Shown one piece after another: positions 1 through 11,700 of a DNA stretch of 64,000 nucleotides. A program made the translations under genes and the position numbers. The DNA lies in contig OY288241.1 of NCBI GenBank assembly GCA_958450325.1, positions 53,206,078-53,270,077 on the forward strand, read 5' to 3'. This DNA is from Agrostemma githago. Lineage: Eukaryota; Streptophyta; Magnoliopsida; Caryophyllales; Caryophyllaceae. How positions within the stretch are numbered: position 1 is the stretch's first letter; each line of letters begins with the position of its first letter. Below the pieces are notes generated by a model, which saw nothing but the letters and a program-made list of their open reading frames with translations, searched no databases and was not told the DNA's origin.

Positions 1-1188
1 TAGAATGACCCTAAATCAATGAATTCGTTGGTCCTTTACCTTGAGTCCACCTAGCTTACTAGGGATTTACTACGTGATTTGCATTTGACCATTTTGACCA
101 CCCACGGTGTGAAAAGGCCTTGGTTGTCGAGTCCCGTCCCCTAGGTGATCATGCTTGAAATTTGCTCGACTAGTCCAAGTTTTCCCCTTTTTGTGGGTTT
201 GAAGGGAAGGGCCCGTCCCGACTTACCCATTCACCTACCTCCTACACATATCCACACAATAAATTGCAATTTGTGAATTCTCTCTTTCTTGTTATACAAA
301 GAAATGCCAAAAAGCCAAATCAAGCCAAAAAGGGCAAAGAAAAGAAAATGAAAGAAAATGAAAGAAAGAAAATAAAGAAGAAAAAGAAAAGGCACAAAAG
401 CCAAAAAGAAAATAGAAAAGAAGAAAAAGAAATGGCATGGCAAAACAAAGCAAAAATACAAAAGAAGAAGAAAATGCCAAAAGAAAACCGTCTCACAAAA
501 ATAATCCCCACATCTCAAAATAAGCCTTTTTCCGACTTTTTTCGTGAAGAGCCTACCAAAGGACCGAGTCCCTAGGAAGGATGATAGCGGCAAAGGTCGG
601 TCTTCCCTCATTTTGCAATCATTTCCACTTTTTACTTGGACTAGTTAGGCGGTTTCGGACATGGGACGACCCTCTTGGCTCTTTGCTAAAGGGGGCGGGG
701 TCTCACTTACCTACAGTGTCGACTAACATACACCGTGGTTCATCACTTTCCATCCCGCCGATCGTCTCGTAGTACGTTCTTAGAAGGTTAGGAGGAACCG
801 AGGTAAGTTACCAACGTTTTTATTGCTTTGTCGTCATACCATTAGGGTTTTGTCCATCTTGGTTTGTATTGCTAGCTCGGGAACGTTGTCATTTGCCTTG
901 AGTCCTAAACCGGTGCTTATTTCACCGCTTGTTTGAGGGAAGCGGTATTTCTTTTCTTTTGGGTGCAACCTTTTGTTTGTTCGTTTGTCTGTTTGTTTGT
1001 TTATGTGTTTGTGTCCGGTTGCATCCACAGTTTTGTCGCAAGACCTCACTTGCCTTGCGGAGAGCACTTATCCTCTAGGTGTTCTCGCGTGAGTTGAAAG
1101 GGCGTAGGGTGCGCTAATACCCACTCGGCTAGTTTAATAGTTAGTTTGTGCTTACTCGAGGGCGAGTAAGGGTTAAGTGTGGGGGAGT
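1..1188 (+). mobile_element. Athila-type retrotransposon, 3' internal region (partial)
   Basis: This stretch lines up almost base for base with 39240-40420, the part of the Athila-type element at 32412-41971 that precedes its 3' LTR, so it is the tail of a second copy whose 5' part lies outside the window. It has no convincing gene. Positions 300-480 are an A/G-rich tract that gives spurious lysine-rich reading frames. It ends in the purine-rich tract GGGTTAAGTGTGGGGGAGT directly before the LTR, the expected plus-strand primer. Confidence 0.85.
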
Positions 1189-1530
1189 TGATAAGTGTAG
1201 TTTGTAGTGCCTAATTTGCTGTGTTTTGGTCCCATTTCCTTGCGGAATCGCTCCTTGGGAGCGGTTCATGGGCTACTTATGCTTCCTCTAGCTCGTTTCA
1301 GGTTCCCGAGACCATTCGTGAAGAGTTGGAGTGCTTCCGACTCAATACATACACTTTTCGGAGCCAACGAAGCGGAGGAACGATCACTCGATGCCTTGGA
1401 TTCGACCCCGAGACCATGGAACCCAATCCCGAGCCTCCGAGACCCGATCCCGAGTCCCGAGAATCGATGATAAGTTCATGTGAAGCAAGGAGGAACCAAA
1501 AGGATCATATTGGAGGCCTACAAGACTCAT

Positions 1531-1655
1531 CCCCGACGGGAATGACCTCATCCCGTCCGGGATGAAGTGCACATTTGAAGAGGCCACTGTGAGCCCGTCC
1601 CGGTCGGGATGACAGGCCGTCCCGGTCGGGATGATCCCGTCCCGGTCGGGATCAA
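1531..1655. repeat. Cluster of GC-rich palindromes in LTR U3
   Basis: Four or more imperfect copies of a 12-bp self-complementary motif, TCCCGGTCGGGA or TCCCGTCCGGGA, lie within 125 bp, about 50-175 bp upstream of the LTR TATA box. Related but differently arranged clusters occupy the same place in the LTRs at 32412, 40421 and 62416. Confidence 0.85.
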
Positions 1656-1705
1656 CATGCTGTAGCCGCGCATCATTTTTTCTTCCTCCTTCATTCTTGT
1701 ACCCC

Positions 1706-1713
1706 TATAAATA
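1706..1713 (+). promoter_or_regulatory. LTR TATA box
   Basis: TATAAATA after a C-rich stretch and followed by CTTCCCTCTTG; the same position in the sister LTRs carries TATAAATA (32931, 40900) or TATATATA (62994). It is the likely core promoter of the Athila-type LTR, marking the U3/R boundary shortly downstream. Confidence 0.7.
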
Positions 1714-2360
1714 CTTCCCTCTTGTATTGTTTATGCATCTTATCATACCCTAGACTCTTTTAAGCCTCTCTACAAGATATAAACCCTAGATTTAGTTCTC
1801 TTCTCATTAGTTTAATCTTTCTTTAATCTTTAGTTAATCTTAGTTAATTAGTCTTGTAATTAAGAAGATTCTTGAAGACTCATCCAAGATTGACAACCTT
1901 AGGGTTTCATTTGGGTTTCTTATTAATTCAAGTTATCATCTTTTGCTTCCTATTGTAGTGGGTATAATTTCTCTTCTCTTAATCTTCGTTTTATCATCAA
2001 GTTTTAATCATTGATTATTGTTTATTGCTCTTGATTGTTTATGATGAATGTTTTGATGTTTATGATGTTGTTTTATCTTTTCATTGTTGTAGTTAGTTTG
2101 AATATGTGTGAGTAGTCTCCTTGTGGGTTAGTAGGGGGATTAAGGGTAGAATATGGATGATTAGGGTTTGATTAGGGGTAAAGGGTGAATCTTTGTTGTT
2201 AGTCACATACTTGGCACACCATGTGTTTGTTGAAATGCTTGTTTGAGTTGTAGTGGCCATGCTTCTCATGCTAGTCTTCCTCTACTCATTGTTTGTCTTG
2301 TATGTGGTCATGTTGAGGATAGTGTTGAGGATAGTCGTAGTCACGAGAGTGCGGACTAGG

Positions 2361-2456
2361 GTCTAAGTTGCGAGAGCCCGGACCTACCTCGACATCGGTC
2401 TAAGTAGCGAGAGCCCGGACCTACCTCGACATCGGTTTAAGTAGCGAGAGCCCGGA
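2361..2456 (+). repeat. 37-bp tandem repeat inside LTR
   Basis: Two full units beginning GTCTAAGTWGCGAGAGCCCG at 2361 and 2398 and a partial third at 2435. The corresponding part of the LTR at 32412 holds one unit, so the array expanded after the copies separated. Confidence 0.85.
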
Positions 2457-2853
2457 TCGATTCTATCAATTAGGAGACACCTACACCCTTGACCACCCAA
2501 GTCACCCTACTACACTTGTGAACCCGACCTAACCCACTTCTTTCCATATTTGATTTCATCTTATTAGCTAGTCATCATTTCTTTATTTCATTGTTTAGTT
2601 TGTGTTTAGTTATTTCATTTAGCCTTGTTATAGTCTAGTTCATTGCTAGTCCAATTCCTTCTTCTCCTCTCATCATAATTCATCAATTAGTAGCTCTTTG
2701 TGTTCGTTTGGTAGCATAGTCTCGTTTTAGACCGACCTAGTCTAAACCTTGCAACACCGTCTCCGTGGACACGACCCGACTTACCCTAACTACCGTTAGG
2801 TCTTAGCCGGTTATTTATTTGGCGGTGGGGATCCACGACAATTCCCACCATCA

Positions 2854-3390
2854 GCATTCCACTTTCAGTTCAGTTCAAACGCATTCAATTCAGTTCAGAC
2901 AAGACACATTCAGTTCAGTTCTTTTATGTCTTGTTTTTTTTTCCCGTCACGGGTGAATCAGGTTAGGATAGAAAGCAAATAATTTTTTTTATGTTGCTTT
3001 GTTTTTTTTTAATCAATTTTTAAGTTAAAAAATATACTACGTACTTGCTATATTTAAACGAGTCAAAAAATAATAATCATAATTACAGGAATTGTAGGTT
3101 CCAAAAATTAATAAGCGAGTCAAACATTTTTTTTACGCAACTATTCATTACTCAAGCAAATAACATGATGAAGTTATCATTATATATTTTGTTTATTCAA
3201 TACCCTTCTCCCTGATATGAATAATAGACACTTATCACTCATCCACTTTCCCTTTCCTTCCAACTTTTGTTATCCAAACAACTTCCCTCCCATTTTCCCC
3301 TCCCTCCCCTCCACTTCCTTCCTCTCCTTCTCCCTCCCCTTCCTTTCCTTCTTATTTTCTATGAAGTGGAGTAGCCTATGTAATCTCCAT
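2854..3390. other. Non-coding DNA with TTCAGTT-rich start
   Basis: Right flank of the Athila-type LTR. 2862-2930 is a degenerate CAGTTCAGTTC repeat; the rest is AT-rich with a C/T-rich stretch at 3240-3350. No gene or element boundary is seen. Confidence 0.6.
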
Positions 3391-4410
3391 TGATGAAACT
3401 TCAAGCTTAGCACGATGTAGAACAAGCAATGTAAATAAAAGTGTATTGTTATTGATTATTGAATCAGTTACCTCACATGTTAATTATGTATGTGTGTATA
3501 TATATATATATATACACAAGCTTCTTATCTAAGCTACTTCTACAATTCTGTTACAAGAGGATAAGGATGGAGGGAAGTTAGTTATGCTGAGGTGGCAATG
3601 ACTATGCTGGTAGTTAAGCTTGATGCTCAAGGCTTACTACTTCAATAGTCCCCTCTCAAGCTGGACTACCAACTAAAAACTTCATACCCAATAACTCTGC
3701 TAAGAAATGATGTTGTTGTGCTCCTAATGCCGTAGTCATCGAATCTGCAAGCTGCATATTTGAGCTAACATGCTGAGTAATCAAGAACCCCTCTTGCAAC
3801 ATGTCTCTTACATAGTCGCAATCGACTTCCAAGTGTTTAGTCTTTCATGAAACACTGGATTCCGTGCAATGTGTTGGGCTGCCTTATTATCACAACATAG
3901 TACTACTGGTTTTGGTATAATTACTCCCAGATCAGCTAGCAATCTATCCAACCAAACCAACTCACTTGTTGTGTATGACATGCACCTATATTCTACCTCT
4001 GTAGTGCTTTTGCTCACTGTGTTTTGTTTATTTGTTTTCCATGATATCAAGGCATTCCCTAAGAATACGCAGTATCCACTTAAAGACCTGCGTGAGAATG
4101 CACATTTTGCATAATCTGAATCACTATACCCTTTGAGAGTTAGATCAGATTTTGCAGGATAGAATAGACCTGCATTTATAGAATGTCTCAAATATCTCAC
4201 CACATGTATTCCTGCAAGAAGATGTGGTTTCCTTGGCTGAGTGACGAATTGACTTAAATGCTGCACTACATATGATACATTAGGCCTGCTCAAGTTTAAG
4301 TACAAGAGTCTCCCCACCAGTCTTTTATATATTTCTGGATCAGGTAAAAGTTCTCTCATTAATTTCAATAGAACATGGAAAAATAATTTAGAATTCTTAA
4401 ATTCTCTCAT
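3391..4410 (-). mobile_element. Truncated copia retrotransposon (3' end only)
   Basis: On the minus strand the order is RNase H coding end (4410-3830), short spacer, purine tract CTTGAGAGGGGAC and a 257-bp LTR-like segment (3647-3391) with a TA microsatellite near 3500. Only the 3' end of an element is present: integrase and most of reverse transcriptase are absent and no second LTR is found, so the 5' limit near 4410 is a truncation. Confidence 0.75.
3808..4410 (-). pseudogene. copia polyprotein C-terminal fragment (RT end and RNase H)
   Basis: A 200-codon open frame matches the carboxyl end of copia polyproteins: a RT-connection segment (RLVGRLLYLNLSRP), then RNase H with GYSDSDYAKC, SWKTNKQ, STTEVEYR and the CCDNKAA stretch that carries the later active-site acids. 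RNase H degrades the RNA strand of the RNA-DNA hybrid during reverse transcription. The expected ALADxxTK-type end is missing; the frame diverges after NPVFHERL. It is a dead fragment. Confidence 0.85.
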
Positions 4411-5083
4411 TAATTTCTGATTAATACTGAATTAAGGAATTTTTTCTAGTACTCCGTATGAATTTTTTGCAATTAGGATTGTAATTAGGATTTTGTAATT
4501 AGGGTTGTTGGAGGTGGTTGTTGGCGGCCAATAGGTGGGTAGATGGCCGGAGCAGGGCAGCTGTCGTAGGGAGAGGGACGGGGGAGAGCAGTTGAGGTGG
4601 CGGTGGTGGTCGACAAGGTGGGTTACGTAATGGGATCCGACGAGAGGTCGGGCGTGGAATTAAGGTCGGGGACGAAATGGGTTTGGTGGATCGGGGGTCA
4701 CCGACTGGTGTATGGAATGATTAAGTGGTCGTCATCGGCTGCTAGGGCGGTGGTGTTTTAGCCGTGGTTGGAGGTTGGGGCCTTGGCCCTTGGGTGTTGT
4801 GCAAGGGTAGTGGGGGGAAGTTGCTTCATTTTCTCTCAAATGAAATGAGTGAAGGTGGGCAATGAAAGGAGTGAATACGAAAATGACGTGTACAACTTAG
4901 TAATTTTCGTGTATGAAATAACACGTCCCAAAAAAATTAACACTCCGTAATTGTAAAACTTTAATGCTTTTATGAATAAAGAAGTGATTTATTTAGTATT
5001 TTAAGTTCTGTCAAATTTAATTCCACTTAAACAATTAAATACTTTTGATAAATTCATCGAAATTGGATGATAATTCTTATAAA
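4411..5083. other. Unassigned region with GC-rich block
   Basis: 4500-4830 is unusually G-rich for this window and reads as low-complexity GGTGG/GGCGG-type sequence; no homology is recognised on either strand and stops occur in all frames. The rest is AT-rich. Confidence 0.4.
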
Positions 5084-5334
5084 TCTTTTATATATTAAAG
5101 CTAAAGAATTTAGAGGATTCTCATTACCCACGTCAGCATTCCAATGTGGCACTTATTTGGCACCTACGTGGCAAATACCACTTATTGAGTATTTAACAAA
5201 ATTTTACCCTAAAATTATAACCACCGAACAGTCTTTTCAAAAAACCGACTAGCAGTTTGAAACTCATCAATTTAAAACAAGCAAAAAACTTACATTTGTC
5301 GGTTTACACAAATAAATCACGTTCTTTATACATA

Positions 5335-6058
5335 GGCCCTGTTTGGTAAACAACGGATTAATATTGGCAAAAGCAGATTAAGAAAGCAGATTTGACTAGT
5401 AGAATCAATTGGTGGTTTTGACTAGCAGATGTAATTAGTAGATTTTTTTTGTGCTGTTTGGTAATTAGCAGTTTTAAATTAGTTGATTGTTTAACTGATT
5501 TGTAAAATGACAAAAAAGAACATCAATAAATATTTGATTAAATATACGTCAACATACATACATCACACCAACAACTTTAAAAATACTTCCGATCTATTCT
5601 ACTAGCCAATGTAGTCATTAAAGCTGAACAAATATTATCACGAAGAGTTGATATTTTTTTAGTTTATGAAATTTCGACCGAGATTATAAATTGATTCAAA
5701 CGAAATAACAAAACATGAATTATAGAGTGCATAAAGTCATTGTATATCAAATTGATGGCATAAAAAATCAAGGGGAAGACGAAAACGTACATTTCAACTA
5801 ATTAGAACGAGTAATTTATGGAAGAGTTAAAATAACTTATATAGGGTTAAAAGATTTGCAAAGGGTAAACAAGTAAAATAAAATAAAAATCAATCCGCTA
5901 ACTCAATATGCTGCTCCTAGCAGCATATTGCAAAACGGCATATTGGACCCCTATATGCCATTTACCAAACACCATAATCAGCATATTTTTTGGTCAAACA
6001 TGCCAAAGGCTCCCAATATGCTGTTTTTTGGCGGATATGCCATTTACCAAATGCCCCC
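5335..6058. mobile_element. Non-autonomous DNA transposon (MITE), hAT or PIF-like ends
   Basis: The left end GGCCCTGTTTGGTAAAC faces a right end whose reverse complement is GGGGGCATTTGGTAAATGG, giving imperfect inverted repeats of about 17 bp. The interior is AT-rich and non-coding, with repeated ATATGCTG/CAGCATAT words near the right end. ATA flanks both sides but a convincing longer duplication is not visible, so the superfamily is undecided. Confidence 0.65.
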
Positions 6059-7098
6059 ATAAACTTCTTTTAATCTTCTTTGTCAGTAGCAGCAAATCCC
6101 CTTCATTACCAATCACCATAGCCCATTTTACAAATCCTTCCAATCAAAAAATAAAATATTTTTCCCCCTTTTCAAACTCTTCCAATCAAACTTATGAAGT
6201 AGATCAAGCAAATAATTTGATTAAAGTTCAAGGGCATTTGTTGATTCGAATTAAAAAATCAAACATTATCACGGGCAACAACTTCTGGCTTTCAAGGATG
6301 TAGAGAAATCTGGGTTCTCAAAACAATGTAAGATTATAATTGTTGTTTATGAACTTGCAGTGTACCGTAGCAATGGTGGAGTGAATGGAAGACGCAGTAA
6401 TTACAAGGGTGGAGGCGCGGTGGGAGTTGCTTTCAAGGGAGAGGGCATGATGAGGAGCATTGATTTTGTGAGCTAGAATTCGCGGGATCATGTTCATTTG
6501 GTGAGTAAGTTATTTTATTTATTTGAGTGATTGATCAATTGTTGATTAATTTGTCATCGATTCAAGTTTTATGGATGTATACAGTATATTTCATTCAAAT
6601 GTTGATAATTGATCGATTAAGCTTTGATCTGCTATTTTTCCTTTGTTCGCAGAATTGTCGTCGTCCCTACGCCTCCCCTGACCACCGTACTCCCTCTTTC
6701 CAAAAATTAGATTTTTTTTCGAACAAACTTCTAATTTTTTCTAACTGATTTTGGTGGAAATGGATAAATATGGGAGTACATGATTTTGATTATATGGATA
6801 AATCGGAGAAACGGATAATGTTATACTATACAGAGTATTTTTCTAACAAATCTATATGATGAATCTTTGTGCAGTGATTCTTTAGGGCACCGTAGAATAT
6901 TGAATTGATTCTATTAGTAATTAAGATTCAAAGGTTTTTTTAAATTTTTTTAATTATAATTGTTAGGCCCGAGCGGTTTGGATTCTTTTTTTTTTGCATA
7001 TTAAGCCACTGAGTGACTCTGAGATAGTTTTCTATATAGCAATCAAGTCAGTCAGCTGCAATTGTTTTTATTGGATTTGTTGGCTTGATGTGATCATA
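6059..7098. other. Helitron-candidate interior, no recognised gene
   Basis: Short frames near 6310-6480 and 6655-6750 have coding-like composition but no family match that I recognise. Otherwise AT-rich non-coding. Confidence 0.4.
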
Positions 7099-7296
7099 CT
7101 CCCTCCGTCCCAATGAATTATTTGCCTATTCCATATTAGGGCGTCTCAGTGAATTGGTTGCCTTTGTATTTTAGGAATGTTTTTTATATGCAATTTGATC
7201 ATTCTCATGAGTTTTGTTCTACATTTCACTCCCTCATTGGTTCTCTTAACCTTGGTGTCAAAAGGAAAGGCAAACAATTCATTGGAACGGAGGGAG
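7099..7296. mobile_element. Stowaway-like MITE, copy 1
   Basis: Terminal inverted repeats CTCCCTCCGTCCCAATGAAT and its near-exact complement ATTCATTGGAACGGAGGGAG, about 30 bp including GTTTGCCT, flanked by TA on both sides (7097-7098, 7297-7298). This is typical of Tc1/mariner-derived Stowaway MITEs. A copy in the opposite orientation is at 55223-55421. Confidence 0.85.
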
Positions 7297-7502
7297 TAAT
7301 ATTATCGGGTTTTCCACCTGTACGTGATAATGTTGTGAAATACTCCAACCTGTGACCAATTTCATGATGATCTTTCGAGGTATATTTGTCTTCTATTATT
7401 GACTATGTTTTTATTCTCTTACTTAAGTCTGTCCATCTAATTTAGTGTTAAGAGCTTAATGCATGGAGCATCTGCTTAAAATACTAAACTGTGTTTGTGC
7501 AG

Positions 7503-7648
7503 GCTACTCTGAGCATTACGGGAGCACCACCACTTTAATTGCTGCTGGTGCTAATTCTTTAAGTGATCAGCCAGAAATTGATGTCAGTAATGAAGAATTT
7601 CTACTGTTTGACATTTGTGCACTCCCTGTCATAATTACATTGACAAAG
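7503..7648 (+). other. Exon-like segment, gene not recognised
   Basis: 146 bp bounded by a TTTGTGCAG acceptor and an AAAG|GTTTCA donor, open in one frame: YSEHYGSTTTLIAAGANSLS at the start and FLLFDICALPVIITLTK at the end. It sits in the Helitron-candidate interior upstream of the RBOH-like and SIN3-like fragments on the same strand, so it may be another captured exon. I do not recognise the protein. Confidence 0.35.
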
Positions 7649-8352
7649 GTTTCAAACTTTCTCCCCTCATTCTGTATTTATATCATCTCTATTTGAGTTT
7701 GGAGGTCAAAAGTTGTGAACTTCGATACATTTGAGGCAATATATTACTTTAATAAATGATTATATGAACGATTGTTAATTTATCACTCATTTGTATTTAT
7801 TTTTTGTATATAACTTCACAAAATCACCTATTTAAAAAAAACAAGATGGAATGAGTGTGAAAGTAGTGTTATTCCTCTCTTTTATTGCAGTTTGATAAGG
7901 AATTAGGGTGGACTGATTGACTGAGTAAGGTAGAAAAGTAAAGATCCTAGGGTTGGAGATGAATTTTGTATGTGATAGATGAATGAGAAATGTTTGGTTT
8001 GAATTAGAATTGGATTTTGTGATGATCTATATAAGGTTGATTGAAGATCTCGACTTTTTGAAGTTTCGGGTAAGTTTTCATAGTTTTTAAGCTAACCATG
8101 CAAGTTCAGCCCTTGATTCTCATTATTAGAAAGTGTCTCCATATTCTCACCCCTTTATTTGACCTGGGTTTGTTTATGGTTTTTCATTTTTTTTATATTA
8201 TTTATTGTTGTTGATCTCATTACTGATGTTTTGTGATTACAATCATTTGACTTTTACTCGGTTATGTGATCTTTGTGACCTTTATCACAGTTCATGGAAT
8301 TGATACAGTCGGTTGGGGTAATTTGCATAATGTTGTGGAAAATTCAATGCAT
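7649..8352. other. Non-coding interior left of the CACTA insertion
   Basis: AT-rich with no gene that I can support. It is interrupted at CAT (8350-8352) and resumes at 31257. Confidence 0.4.
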
Positions 8353-8389
8353 CACTACAAGAAATACTTCGTATAACTACCGTCCACGC

Positions 8390-8665
8390 GCGACTGACAA
8401 ATTCAGTCGCTTATTTAGCGACTGAAAGTAATCCGCGCGACCGATATCAGTCGCTGAACGAGGAGACGGATTTTGAAATAACTAATTATCCGTAGCGACC
8501 GAAATCAGTCGCTAAACTCATACACGCGCGACTGATATCGGTCGCTAAAGCAGTGACTTAGCGACCGATTTCAGTTGCTAAATAAAAAGTACGCGTGACC
8601 AAAATCGGTCGCTAAGTAGCGACTGAAAATTTACACGCGCGACCGATTTCGGTCGTTAAGCGTTC
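8390..8665. repeat. CACTA left subterminal palindromic repeats
   Basis: About ten copies of a motif of the form GCGACYGAWATCRGTCGCTAA, itself nearly self-complementary (GCGAC...GTCGC), in both orientations. In En/Spm elements such repeats are binding sites for TnpA, which pairs the ends before transposition; that role is inferred here from position. Confidence 0.85.
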
Positions 8666-8689
8666 TGAATTTTTTTAAAGCAACGAACA

Positions 8690-8707
8690 CCCCCCCCCCC
8701 CCCCCCC
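8690..8707 (+). repeat. Homopolymer C run (18 C)
   Basis: Eighteen consecutive C followed by T and five more C, between the subterminal repeats and the C/T-rich leader of the transposase gene. Length may be affected by sequencing error. Confidence 0.8.
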
Positions 8708-11700
8708 TCCCCCGCACACTTCTCTCATTTCACTCTATCTCTCTAAAAATTGTCTCCCCTCTCTCTAAAATCGCCCCCTCCTCCTTTCTTCTTCATTCAT
8801 TCCTTCTTCTCTCATTTTCCTTTAGTAAGGTATGTTTATCTATCTATATTTAGTTTTAATTATTTGTTAATTTTTGTTTTTATCGATTTAAATAAATTAG
8901 TTATTGGGCAGGATAGTGTTTTAGTTGTCGGAATATTTAGTGTAGTAAGCATGTTAATTGCCCATAGGTTCCCTAATTTGAAATAGGTAGATTGTTAGTA
9001 TAAAATTAGGGTTTGTGGTTAAGTAGTTGAATGAATTGGGTTGTTTTGATGTGTTAGGAAATTGGATGTGAAATACACTACGCCGATTTAGTGATGTAAT
9101 TATGGACGGATTGGGTGCAAATAGTACTATGTTTAGGTGAATTGAGAATTTTACAAAATATGTGAGTAGTGTATATATATTAGTAAATTACTTTAGAGGA
9201 AATAATTTGTATTTGGTTATTGTGTCAATTTTTTTAGATAAAAAAATGAAGAGACAGGAACGAAAATGGATGTATGGGGAAAGATTGGATAAGAGACGAC
9301 GTCCCACAACGGAATTTTTAGAGGGTGTTAGTAGTTTTCTTGTGTTCGCTAAAACCCATCCCGATTACGCGTTAGAGGGTAGATTTAGGTGTCCTTGTGT
9401 GAAATGTAAGAACCTCAAATTCTTGGATAGTATTTTGATTAAGGAACATATTATCTCAAATGAGTTTTGCCCAAATTATTATTATTGGATTTGTCATGGT
9501 GAGACGTCTGCTTTGAGGAATCTGAGGTTGATCAGAATGAGGGCGGGGTAAGAGGAATGATTGTTGATGTGGTTGAGTGCAATTTGTTTAATGATGAGAG
9601 CGTGTACACTAACGACAATGACCAACCAACCCCACAAGAGCCAAACCCACGAGCGAAAGCGTTTTTTGATATGTTAGAGGTTGCGGAGAAGCCATTATAT
9701 GGAGGGTGTGATGTGACATTGTTAGAAGTCGCGTCTATGGTAGTGACCCTTAAATGTGAGTATAACCTACCTTTTGGGTGTGTAGACGGTGTCGCTGCGT
9801 TGATTGAGAAACTCATCCCAAAAGACAACATTATGACCAAAATATTCTACAATACCAAAAAAATAGTTAAAGGTCTTGAACTTTCGCATCAAAAGATCGA
9901 TGCTTGTCCCGATGGATGTATGCTTTTTTGGAAGGACGATGCCGTGCTTGAGGAATGTAAGATATGTGGGAAGGGTAGATACAAAAGTGTAGATGAGAAT
10001 ATTGTTTTGAGGGGTAGGAAGGGAAAGAGTGTTGCGAGGCATAAAAAACCTATATCACCTAGTCGACTTACTTGCTTTCCAATCGCCCCTAGACTTCAAA
10101 ACTTATATGCAACCAGAACCATTGCCGAACAAATGAGGTGGCATAAAGAAGAAACTCGTGTAGAGGAGAAGATGTGTCATCCAAGTGACCGGGAGGAGTG
10201 GAAACGCTTTGATAGGATTTACCCTGAATTTGCTGAGGAACCCCGTAACGCGAGACTTGGGTTGTGTACCGATGGGTTCGCCCCTTTCGGTCTGTTCGGT
10301 AAGTCATACCCATGTTGGTCTGTCATAGTCACACCGTACAACTTACCCCCATGGCTTTCTCTGTAACCACCGCTCATCTTCCTTTCTCTCATTGTTCCCG
10401 GCCCAAAAAATCCAAAAAACCACTTGGACGTTTACTTACAACCAGTGATAGAGGAATTGAAACACTCGTGTGAAGTAGGAGTGGAGACATATGATGTGTC
10501 GTTGAAACAAAATTTCCAGCTTAGAGCATCGCTTTTGTGGACTATAAACGATTTCCCTGCGTATGGTATGTTGAGTGGTTGGTCTACGGCGGGCCAAAAA
10601 GCTTGTCCTAGTTGCATGAGTGAAAGTAAAGCATTCAACCTAAGTAATTCAAGCAAAATTAGTTGGTTTGACTGTCATAGACAGTTTCTACCCGAGGGTC
10701 ACATGTACAGGAAGAATAGGAGAGCTTTCAAGAAGGGTGAGGTGGTGCTAGATGAGGCACCGATTCGTCTCCAAGGAGATGAGATTTGGGAGGTGATTTC
10801 AGAGTTCCCACCTATTGTTGACGGGACCAATCAAGAGTTCAAAGATCTTAAGAAATTAAAAAATGGTTGGTTTAAAAGAAGCATCTTACTTCTTCGACCT
10901 TCCATATTGGAGTACTTTATTACTCTGACATAATCTGGACGTGATGCATATTGAGATGAATTTTTTTGAGCAACTGATTCACACCGTCATGGATGTAGAG
11001 GGTAAGACATGTGACACCGTAGGATCCCGAAAAGATTTGAAAAAAAAATTTGACCGTCCAAAATTGCATATCAAGCGGGATGGGTTCAAGCCTAGGGCCT
11101 TGTTTAGCCTTGATAAGCCTCAGAGAAAGGCCGTGTTAGAGTGGGTAGGGAAACTGAAGTTCCCTTATGGGTACGCATCCGATTTTAGTCGGTATGTGGA
11201 CATTAAGAACCTGAAGCTCCAAGGCTTGAAGAGTCACGACTGCCACGTGTTCATGGAGCGGTTACTACCTGTGGCGTTGAAGCACCTGCTGCTGGAAGGT
11301 GTTTGGAATCCTATCACTAAGATATCCCAGTTTTTTCGAGATTTGTGTTCGTCGACAGTTACAAATGATGACATGACTCGTTTGGAGGATCAAATTCCTC
11401 AAATACTATGCAAACTTGAGATGATCTTCCCACCCTCCTTCTTTAACTTAATGGAGCATCTACCAGTCCACTTGCCCTACGAAGCTAAAGTGGAAGGACC
11501 GGTACAATTTAGATGGATGTACCCGTTCAAGAGGTGAGAACTTTCAACTATTTACTTACCCACTAACGTTAGACACTATAATTTGTTAATAACTTAATTG
11601 CTTGATGATTGTCATAGATTTCTCAACCATTTGAAGAAAAAAATTTGTAACAAGGCGAGGGTCGAGGGCTCCATATGTAATGCTTATTTAACAGAGGAGA

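Larger units (their letters stand above)
1189..2853 (+). mobile_element. 3' LTR of Athila-type element (1665 bp)
   Basis: It starts TGATAAGTGTAGTTTG and ends CCCACCATCA, the same termini as the LTR pair at 32412-34006 and 40421-41971. It contains GC-rich palindromes (1531-1655), a TATA box at 1706-1713 and a 37-bp tandem repeat (2361-2456) that is single-copy in the other LTRs. The flanking base duplication cannot be tested because the 5' LTR is outside the window. Confidence 0.9.

Noticed and set aside
231..611. Open frames on both strands over 231-611 and 39437-39846
   Set aside because: They arise from the A/G-rich tract; the two copies differ by indels that change frame, and the residue composition is low-complexity.
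1207..1587. Open frames at the start of each Athila-type LTR (also 32430-32789, 40439-40777, 62415-62923)
   Set aside because: They lie in LTR U3 DNA, overlap in several frames and run through palindromes; no protein family is recognised and the frames are not kept in the most diverged LTR.
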